Source: Actinomycetota bacterium (lineage in GTDB: Bacteria; Actinomycetota; Acidimicrobiia; IMCC26256; PALSA-610). From it: a stretch of 10,081 nt of DNA. The notes beneath the pieces are model-generated. The model saw nothing but the letters and a program-made list of their open reading frames with translations. It was not told the origin of the DNA and did no database searches. Of the stretch, positions 1 to 4,700 are shown in pieces. The position numbers were made by a program, and so were the translations under genes. The stretch covers positions 1 to 10,081 of the forward strand of contig JAUZEI010000317.1 of NCBI GenBank assembly GCA_030839105.1, given 5' to 3'. Within the stretch, counting starts at the first letter, position 1. Every line of letters begins with the position of its first letter.

Positions 1-8
1 GTCACGTT

Positions 9-79
9 TCGGGGGTGGTGTAATGGCAGCACAAGGTCCTTTGGAGTCCTGAGTCGAGGTTCGAACCCTCGCCCCCGAG
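9..79 (+). tRNA. tRNA-Gln (anticodon UUG)
   Basis: The sequence folds as a cloverleaf. A perfect 7-bp acceptor stem pairs TCGGGGG (9-15) with CCCCCGA (72-78), followed by discriminator G79. The T arm has a 5-bp stem CGAGG/CCTCG around the TTCGAAC loop at 60-66. The D arm starts GTG/CAC and has GG in its loop (25-26). The anticodon loop CTTTGGA (39-45) gives anticodon TTG at 41-43, decoding CAA as glutamine. The anticodon stem 34-38/46-50 has one T-T mismatch (37/47), its only clear flaw. The 3' CCA is not encoded; the bases there are CCC, so it would be added after transcription. Only eight bases precede the tRNA, so its promoter lies outside the window. A tRNA-Gln just upstream of glmU is a familiar actinobacterial arrangement. 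Reading the anticodon one base later (TGG, Pro) breaks the stem further. Confidence 0.93.
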
Positions 80-101
80 CCCGTGAGCAGCCCGTGAGCA
101 G
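80..101 (+). repeat. 11-bp tandem direct repeat after tRNA-Gln
   Basis: The unit CCCGTGAGCAG occurs twice, perfectly and head to tail, at 80-90 and 91-101. The first copy starts at the base after the tRNA discriminator, and the second runs into the glmU ribosome binding site. The repeat fills most of the 31-base tRNA-glmU spacer. It looks like a small slippage duplication; no function is evident. Confidence 0.85.
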
Positions 102-105
102 GGAG
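100..105 (+). promoter_or_regulatory. Shine-Dalgarno site for glmU
   Basis: AGGGAG lies five bases before the ATG at 111. It supports that start and overlaps the end of the second 11-bp repeat copy. Confidence 0.6.
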
Positions 106-110
106 CCCGC

Positions 111-1505
111 ATGAAGCAGTACCGACCGCTGAGCGCAGTCGTTCTCGCCGCCGGGGAGGGGACGCGGATGCGTTCCGAGACGCCGAAGGTGCTGCATCCG
201 CTCTGTGGTCGCCCGATGGTGCTGCACGTCGTCGACGCGCTCGCCGAGCTCCCACTCGAACGGATCGTCGTCGTGGTAGGACACGCGGCCGAGTGGGTCA
301 CGAAGACCCTGCACGACCAGCTCGTCACCGAAGTCCCGGTCGAGTTCGTCGAACAGCGCGTGCAACGCGGCACCGGCGACGCGGTGAGCGTGGCGCTCAC
401 CGTCTTCGACGATCTCGACGCCGAGGACGACATCCTCGTGCTTCCCGGTGATGCGCCCCTCGTGCGCGCGGAGACGATCGCCCGGCTCGCGACCGAGCAC
501 CGCGTGCAAGATGCGGCAGCTGCGATCCTCACCGCGACCGTTGCGGAGCCCGACGGTCTCGGGCGCGTCGTGCGCGGCAAGGACGGGCGCGTCGCCCGGG
601 TGGTCGAGCACGCCGACGCAACCCCCGAGGAGCGGGAGATCCACGAGATCAACACGTCGATCTATTGCTTCCGGCGCGGGTTGCTCGCGCCCGCGCTGCG
701 GCGACTGAGCCCCGAGAACGCGCAGGGGGAGTACTACCTCACCGACGCGATCGCGGTGCTGCGCGACGCGGGACACAACGTGATCGCGCTCGAGACCGAA
801 GACCCGGCCGACGCGATCATGGTGAACGACCGGGTGCAGCTCGCCGACGCCGAGACCGAGCTCCGGCGCCGGATCAACCGGGTCTGGATGCGCGCGGGCG
901 TGACCATGGTCGACCCGTCGCGCACCTACATCGACGCGACGGTCGAGATCGAGTCGGACGTACGCATCCTCCCGGGAACGATGCTCGAGGGCCGCACGGT
1001 CATCGGCGCGGGCTCGGTGGTCGGACCTGACTGCCACCTGACCGACGCGGTGCTCGGCGACGGCGTCCGCATGTCGAACACCGTGGCGCGCGAGTGCGAG
1101 ATCGGCGACGACTGCGAGGTCGGCCCGTACGCGTATGTGCGGCCCGGAACCCGGCTGGCCGCGGGCGTGAAGGTCGGCACCTACGTGGAGATCAAGAACT
1201 CCGAGATCGGCGCCGGCACCAAGGTCCCGCACCTGTCCTACATCGGAGACGCCGACATCGGCTCGGCTGTGAACCTCGGTGCGAGCACGATTACCGCCAA
1301 CTACGACGGCCGGAACAAGCACCGAACGAAGGTCGGGGACGGCGCGCACACGGGTGTGCACACCTCGCTCGTCGCCCCGGTCGAAATCGGTGACGATGCC
1401 GACACGGGTGCGGGATCGGTCGTGACCCACGATGTCGCGCCCGGCCGTCACGTGCGCGGTATACCGGCGCGCGACGCTCGGCCGACGCGCGAGGATGGGC
1501 CCTGA
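111..1505 (+). CDS. glmU: Bifunctional GlmU: N-acetylglucosamine-1-phosphate uridyltransferase / glucosamine-1-phosphate N-acetyltransferase
   Basis: GlmU acetylates glucosamine-1-phosphate with acetyl-CoA and then couples the product to UTP, giving UDP-GlcNAc for peptidoglycan; it is a cytosolic trimer in the known family. The 464-residue protein is near the usual 450-495. The N-terminal nucleotidyltransferase domain opens with the signature LAAGEGTRM at 12-20, then PKVLH at 25-29, with R19 and K26 in the UTP-binding loop. D114 (LPGD) and N239 match the known Mg2+ ligands. From about residue 260 a left-handed beta-helix of hexapeptide repeats forms the acetyltransferase domain. K362, H374, Y377, N388 and K403 sit at the same numbers as the catalytic and binding residues I recall for the M. 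tuberculosis enzyme, in GTYVEIKNS, PHLSYIGD and NYDGRNK. The C-terminal tail is short. ATG 111 is supported by AGGGAG five bases upstream. The stop shares one base with the prs start, implying co-transcription and translational coupling. Confidence 0.97.
   Translation: MKQYRPLSAVVLAAGEGTRMRSETPKVLHPLCGRPMVLHVVDALAELPLERIVVVVGHAAEWVTKTLHDQLVTEVPVEFVEQRVQRGTGDAVSVALTVFDDLDAEDDILVLPGDAPLVRAETIARLATEHRVQDAAAAILTATVAEPDGLGRVVRGKDGRVARVVEHADATPEEREIHEINTSIYCFRRGLLAPALRRLSPENAQGEYYLTDAIAVLRDAGHNVIALETEDPADAIMVNDRVQLADAETELRRRINRVWMRAGVTMVDPSRTYIDATVEIESDVRILPGTMLEGRTVIGAGSVVGPDCHLTDAVLGDGVRMSNTVARECEIGDDCEVGPYAYVRPGTRLAAGVKVGTYVEIKNSEIGAGTKVPHLSYIGDADIGSAVNLGASTITANYDGRNKHRTKVGDGAHTGVHTSLVAPVEIGDDADTGAGSVVTHDVAPGRHVRGIPARDARPTREDGP
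1491..1495 (+). promoter_or_regulatory. Shine-Dalgarno site for prs inside glmU
   Basis: GAGGA near the 3' end of glmU lies nine bases before the prs ATG at 1505. It supports that start and coupled translation across the one-base overlap. Confidence 0.5.
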
Positions 1506-2473
1506 TGGAGCTGCTCACCAAGAAGCGCCTGGTTCTCGTCGCCGGTCGGGGTCACACGGAACTCTCGAACGAGGTCGCCGAGCATCTCAATGTGCCCCTC
1601 GGTGAGTGCGTGCTCTCGACATTCGCCAACGGCGAGATCTACTGCCGGTACGGCGAGAACATCCGCAGTGCCGACGTGTTCGTCTTCCAGACGCACGGTG
1701 GCTCGATCAACGACCTGCTGATGGAGCAGCTCATCATGATCGACGCGGCCAAGCGCGCGTCGGCGAAGCGGATCACCGCGGTCTGTCCGTTCTACGGATA
1801 CGCCCGCCAGGATCGCAAGGCCGAAGGTCGCGAACCGATCACGGCCCGGCTCGTCGCCGACATGCTGACGGTCGCGGGTGCGGATCGCGTCGTCACCGTC
1901 GACCTCCACACCGGTCAGATCCAGGGCTTCTTCGACTGCCCCGTCGATCACCTCACCGCGGTGCCCGTCATCGCGGAGTACCTGAAGCACAACGTCGAAG
2001 GCGACGCGGTGATCGTGGCGCCCGATGCGGGCGGCGGCAAGCTCGCCCGACGGTTCGCCGACCGGCTCGGCGCCGACATCGCCTTCATCGACAAGCGCCG
2101 CCCCAAGGGAACGCACAACGTCGCGGTCGCGACCGAAGTCGTCGGCGACATCGACGGCCGCACCTGCATCATCGTCGATGACATGATCGACACCGCCGGC
2201 ACCGTGGTGAGCGCCGCGAACCTCCTGATCGAGCGCGGCGCGGTCGAGGTCTACATCGCGGCGACGCACGGACTGCTCTCGGGTCCCGCCGTCGACCGCT
2301 TGAAGAACGGACCTGTTCGCGAGGTCGTCGTCACCAACACGGTGCCGATCTCCGACGAGAAACGCTTCGACAGCCTGCGGGTGCTCTCCATCGCCCCCTT
2401 GCTTGCCGAAGCGATCGACGCCGTATTCGAAGACGGCTCGGTGAGCGAGCTCTTCGGCGGCGACAACATGTGA
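1505..2473 (+). CDS. prs: Ribose-phosphate pyrophosphokinase (PRPP synthetase, class I)
   Basis: The enzyme transfers pyrophosphate from ATP to ribose-5-phosphate, making PRPP for purine, pyrimidine, histidine, tryptophan and NAD synthesis in the cytosol. In Actinomycetota PRPP also feeds decaprenyl-phosphoryl ribose/arabinose in lineages that make arabinan walls. At 322 residues it has the normal bacterial length. Visible landmarks are the ATP-contacting segment FANGE at 40-44, RQDRK at 101-105, metal-site VDLH at 132-135 (H135), the catalytic flexible loop KRRPKGT at 197-203 (K197 and R199 correspond to the catalytic pair of E. coli), and the PRPP-binding signature CIIVDDMIDTAGT at 221-233 with the D225-D226 acidic pair. 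The start ATG overlaps the glmU stop by one base, and the TGA stop overlaps the next ATG in the same way. No residue expected to be essential appears missing. Confidence 0.97.
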   Translation: MELLTKKRLVLVAGRGHTELSNEVAEHLNVPLGECVLSTFANGEIYCRYGENIRSADVFVFQTHGGSINDLLMEQLIMIDAAKRASAKRITAVCPFYGYARQDRKAEGREPITARLVADMLTVAGADRVVTVDLHTGQIQGFFDCPVDHLTAVPVIAEYLKHNVEGDAVIVAPDAGGGKLARRFADRLGADIAFIDKRRPKGTHNVAVATEVVGDIDGRTCIIVDDMIDTAGTVVSAANLLIERGAVEVYIAATHGLLSGPAVDRLKNGPVREVVVTNTVPISDEKRFDSLRVLSIAPLLAEAIDAVFEDGSVSELFGGDNM

Positions 2474-3117
2474 TGACGGCGCGCCCGTCGAAATCGCGCC
2501 GGTTCGTGTTCTTGGTGGTGCTCGTCGCGCTTGCAACCGGTTTGGTGGCGTGCAGCAGCTCCTCGAAGCCCAAGGCCACGGCGAACGCGAGCGCGATCAT
2601 GTGGCCCGCGCCGCCCGATGCCATGGCGCGCGCGCGAGCGGCCGGACTCGTCCCCGAGACGGCGGAGCGGTTGCAGTACCACGTGCATTCGCACCTCGAC
2701 GTGTTCGTCGACGGGGAGCCGGTCACCGTGCCGGCCGGGCTCGGCATCGACATCACCGATCCGGCCGTCCGCACGTTCGTGGTCGACGGCCAGAACCAGT
2801 ACGGCGGCATCGATCCGCCGTGCGCCCGGCCGTGCATCTCGCCATTGCACACACACGACGTGAGCGGGATCCTGCACACGGAGTCGGCCACGAGGAAGAA
2901 CAACACGCTCGGCCAGCTCTTCATCGAGTGGAACGTGCGGCTCGACGCGAATTGTGTGAACACGTATTGCAAACCTGCGCAGTCGATCGCGATCTACGTC
3001 GACGGCACGAAGTTCGACGGCAATCCCACGACGATCGCGTTGTCCGATCACAAGGAGATCGCAATCGTGATCGGCACTCCACCCGCCACCGTGCCCACCA
3101 CCGGGAACTTCGGCTAG
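2473..3117 (+). CDS. Predicted lipoprotein of unknown function with conserved-looking His/Cys clusters
   Basis: I do not recognise a characterised family. From ATG 2473 the protein has 214 residues; GTG 2470 would add one residue, and ATG 2473 gives the same TGATG overlap as glmU-prs. A basic start (RRF), a hydrophobic stretch at about 11-26 and the lipobox LVAC, with lipidated C27, indicate an exported, membrane-anchored lipoprotein. A Ser/Lys/Ala linker follows. The globular part has HVHSH at 70-74, a short stretch resembling a beta-strand segment (FVDGEPVTVPAGLGID), a CARPC pair (C117, C121), LHTHD at 125-129, H135 and E137, a TLGQLF segment, and two more cysteines (C161, C166). Several His plus paired Cys outside the membrane suggest metal binding with one or two disulfides; this is inference. 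I recall similar HxH...LHTHD...TLGQ proteins as hypothetical in actinobacteria and some archaea. It ends the glmU-prs cluster; LpqT occupies this slot in M. tuberculosis but looks unrelated. Confidence 0.85.
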   Translation: MTARPSKSRRFVFLVVLVALATGLVACSSSSKPKATANASAIMWPAPPDAMARARAAGLVPETAERLQYHVHSHLDVFVDGEPVTVPAGLGIDITDPAVRTFVVDGQNQYGGIDPPCARPCISPLHTHDVSGILHTESATRKNNTLGQLFIEWNVRLDANCVNTYCKPAQSIAIYVDGTKFDGNPTTIALSDHKEIAIVIGTPPATVPTTGNFG

Positions 3118-3131
3118 CACCGGGGGTCATT

Positions 3132-3165
3132 TCGGGAGATCGGTACCGCCGGTTCGGCGTCCCGA
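3132..3165 (+). terminator. Possible bulged hairpin downstream of the lipoprotein gene
   Basis: TCGGGA (3132-3137) can pair with TCCCGA (3160-3165), and directly inside its 3' arm CGCCG (3147-3151) pairs with CGGCG (3155-3159) across a 3-base loop. The 5' side keeps a nine-base bulge. It begins 14 bases after the lipoprotein stop. No T run follows, so it would be a non-canonical terminator, an RNA leader element for rplY, or chance pairing in GC-rich DNA. The rest of the 140-base gap (3118-3257) shows no convincing -10/-35 pair. Confidence 0.25.
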
Positions 3166-3257
3166 GGGGATTCCCGCCGGTCACCCCGATTGCGCGAGAC
3201 TGTTCTGTTCACCTTTTCGCCTGTTCCCGTTTCGACCGACCCGAGGATTGACGCGCC

Positions 3258-3905
3258 ATGGCCGATGCCACGCTCATCGCAGAACGCCGCCCCGAGCGGG
3301 GCAAGCGCCCCGCCGGCCGCATCCGCCGCGAGGGCCTTGTTCCGGCGGTCGTCTACGGGCTCGGCGCCGACAACGTCTCGGTGACCGTGTCTCAGCGGGA
3401 GCTCATCCACATCCTCTCCGGCGGCAGCGGCATGAACACGCTGATCACGCTCAACATCGACGGCACCGAAGAGCTCGCGATCGCCCGTGAGCTCCAGCGC
3501 CACCCCGTGAAGGGCAACGTCATCCACGTCGACTTCGTGCGCGTCCGCGCCGACCAGACGATCCAGGCCGAGATCCCGGTCCACCTCGTCGGCGAGGCCG
3601 AGGGTGCGGTACGGGGCGGAGTGCTCGAGCAGCTCGTGCACACGCTCACCGTCGAGGCCAAGCCGAGCGACTTCCCGCCGTCGATCGAGCACGACGTCAG
3701 CGCGCTCGAGATAGGCGGACAGGTGTACGTCCGCGATCTCACGGTTCCGCCGGGCGTCACCGTGCTGCAGGAAGGCGACGATCTCGTTGCCCAGATCTCC
3801 GCACCGCGCGTGGCCGAGGTGGCCGAGGGCGCCGAGGGCGAGGCGGCCGAGGGTGTGCCCGCCGAAGGTGGCGCGGCGCCGGCCGAGGCCCCGTCCGCGG
3901 AGTAG
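3258..3905 (+). CDS. rplY: 50S ribosomal protein L25 / general stress protein Ctc
   Basis: L25 binds 5S rRNA in the large ribosomal subunit; the long two-domain form is the TL5/CTC type. The 215-residue protein shows the L25 fold at about 4-95, with RREGLVPAVVYG at 23-34 and HPVKGNVIHVDF at 82-93, then the C-terminal CTC beta domain at about 98-183 (GGVLEQLVHTLTVEAKP and VYVRDLTVPPGVTVL). Residues from about 186 onward form a low-complexity tail rich in Ala, Glu, Gly and Pro, probably disordered and acidic, as often seen in actinobacterial L25. The ATG at 3258 fits the family start, with GAGG at 3243-3246 eleven bases upstream. A 140-base gap upstream suggests its own promoter, though none is obvious. 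pth follows after 32 bases, a pairing conserved in Actinomycetota. Confidence 0.95.
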   Translation: MADATLIAERRPERGKRPAGRIRREGLVPAVVYGLGADNVSVTVSQRELIHILSGGSGMNTLITLNIDGTEELAIARELQRHPVKGNVIHVDFVRVRADQTIQAEIPVHLVGEAEGAVRGGVLEQLVHTLTVEAKPSDFPPSIEHDVSALEIGGQVYVRDLTVPPGVTVLQEGDDLVAQISAPRVAEVAEGAEGEAAEGVPAEGGAAPAEAPSAE

Positions 3906-3937
3906 GACCCACCCCCGCCCGCGGAAGAGCAGGTCCG

Positions 3938-4525
3938 ATGCCCGTCGACCTCCTGGTTGTCGGGCTCGGCAATCCCGGCGACGAATACACGCGTACGCGT
4001 CACAACGTCGGTGCCGAGGTCGTCGAGCTTCTTGCGCGCCGGCACGGCGGCAAGCTGCACGGCTCGAAGGGACGCGCCCGGAGCGACGACGTTCGCATCG
4101 GCTCGAAGCGCGTGGAGCTCGCGATCCCGCTCACGTACATGAACGACTCCGGAGAGGCGGTCGCGGCGCTCGCACGTCGGCTCGGCATCGAGCCGTCCCA
4201 GATCGTCATCGTGCACGACGAGCTCGATCTCGCCCCCGCGATGCTGCGGGTGAAGGTCGGGGGAGGGCTGGCCGGTCACAACGGTCTGCGCTCGATCAAG
4301 CAGCACCTGCACACCGACGAGTTCCTGCGGGTGCGGATCGGCGTCGGCAAGCCGCCGTCGAAGGAGCGGGGCGCCGATCACGTGTTGTCGCGCGTCTCCA
4401 AGCGCGACCGTGAGTCGATGGATGCCTCGATCGAAGAGGCGGCCGACGCGGTGGAGGCGATCGTGACCGACGGAGTCGACGCAGCAATGAACCGCTACAA
4501 CACCCGGACGCCGGAGCCCGACTGA
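3938..4525 (+). CDS. pth: Peptidyl-tRNA hydrolase (Pth family)
   Basis: Pth cleaves the ester bond of peptidyl-tRNAs that drop off the ribosome, recycling tRNA in the cytosol. The 195-residue length matches E. coli Pth (194). The signature GLGNPGDEYTRTRHNVG spans 9-25 and contains N12 and the catalytic H22 (E. coli N10 and H20). PLTYMNDSG at 64-72 contains N69, VHDELDL at 92-98 contains D94, and GGGLAGHNGLRS at 108-119 contains H114 and N115, matching the E. coli N68, D93, H113 and N114 set. RIGVGKP follows in the usual place. GGAAGAG at 3923-3929 lies eight bases before the ATG and supports this start. The gene sits 32 bases after rplY and is probably co-transcribed with it. The short gap after the stop contains a GC hairpin, suggesting the unit may end here. 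Confidence 0.96.
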   Translation: MPVDLLVVGLGNPGDEYTRTRHNVGAEVVELLARRHGGKLHGSKGRARSDDVRIGSKRVELAIPLTYMNDSGEAVAALARRLGIEPSQIVIVHDELDLAPAMLRVKVGGGLAGHNGLRSIKQHLHTDEFLRVRIGVGKPPSKERGADHVLSRVSKRDRESMDASIEEAADAVEAIVTDGVDAAMNRYNTRTPEPD

Positions 4526-4532
4526 GGCGTCG

Positions 4533-4557
4533 CTCCCGGAGACCGGTGCGCCGGGAG
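4533..4557 (+). terminator. GC-rich stem-loop after pth
   Basis: CTCCCGG (4533-4539) is perfectly complementary to CCGGGAG (4551-4557) with an 11-base loop, starting seven bases after the pth stop. An alternative pairing of GCTCCC (4532-4537) with GGGAGC (4558-4563) competes with it. There is no T tract, so termination is only a possibility; many actinobacterial terminator candidates lack one. Confidence 0.3.
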
Positions 4558-4594
4558 GGGAGCCAACCAGGACTCGTTTCCGGTGAGCAACGTC

Positions 4595-4600
4595 TACGCT
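4595..4600 (+). promoter_or_regulatory. Weak -10-like promoter candidate for mfd
   Basis: TACGCT fits the TAnnnT pattern of actinobacterial -10 boxes and lies about 65 bases before the first plausible mfd ATG. No good -35 is visible at the proper distance. The call rests on position and this single hexamer. Confidence 0.22.
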
Positions 4601-4645
4601 GGGTGACCCCCGGGGCGCGCCTGCGTTCCCGGGACTGCGCGCGTT

Positions 4646-4700
4646 CAATACAGCCCACACTCGCAATGCAGCCCACACTCGCAATGCAGCCCACACTCGC
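4646..4700 (+). repeat. 18-bp tandem repeat, three copies, spanning the mfd start codon
   Basis: The sequence repeats with period 18 for 55 bases. The in-frame units begin at 4648 (ATACAGCCCACACTCGCA), 4666 and 4684 (both starting ATGCAG). Copies differ only at the third base of the first unit (ATA versus ATG) and the last base of the third. In the mfd frame they read IQPTLA, MQPTLA, MQPTLA, so two in-frame ATG codons lie six codons apart. Because 18 is a multiple of three, gain or loss of a copy keeps the frame. Confidence 0.92.

Noticed and set aside
42..44. TGG anticodon (tRNA-Pro) reading
   Set aside because: Shifting the loop by one base puts G35 opposite G51 and breaks further stem pairs; TTG keeps four of five pairs and a normal T33.
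1448..2536. 362-codon open frame on the - strand opposite prs
   Set aside because: It is antisense to a complete PRPP synthetase, with composition typical of a shadow frame.
3190..3218. Possible rplY promoter (TTGCGC, then CTTTTC 17 bases later)
   Set aside because: The -10 element does not resemble TAnnnT, so the match is too weak to list as a feature.
4615..4642. GCGCGC...GCGCGC hairpin upstream of mfd
   Set aside because: Six self-complementary bases with a 16-base loop are expected by chance in DNA this rich in GC.
4546..4665. GTG 4546 as the mfd start
   Set aside because: The GGAG upstream is only four bases away, several early codons have atypical third bases, and the known family begins close to the PTLAGITTL region.
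3392..4696. 434-codon - strand frame beginning with a WAALRV-type repeat
   Set aside because: The repeated N-terminus is the reverse complement of the 18-bp array at 4646-4700; the rest is antisense to pth and rplY.
4646..4700. CRISPR-like array
   Set aside because: The copies are contiguous with no spacers, are only 18 bases long, and are in frame with mfd.
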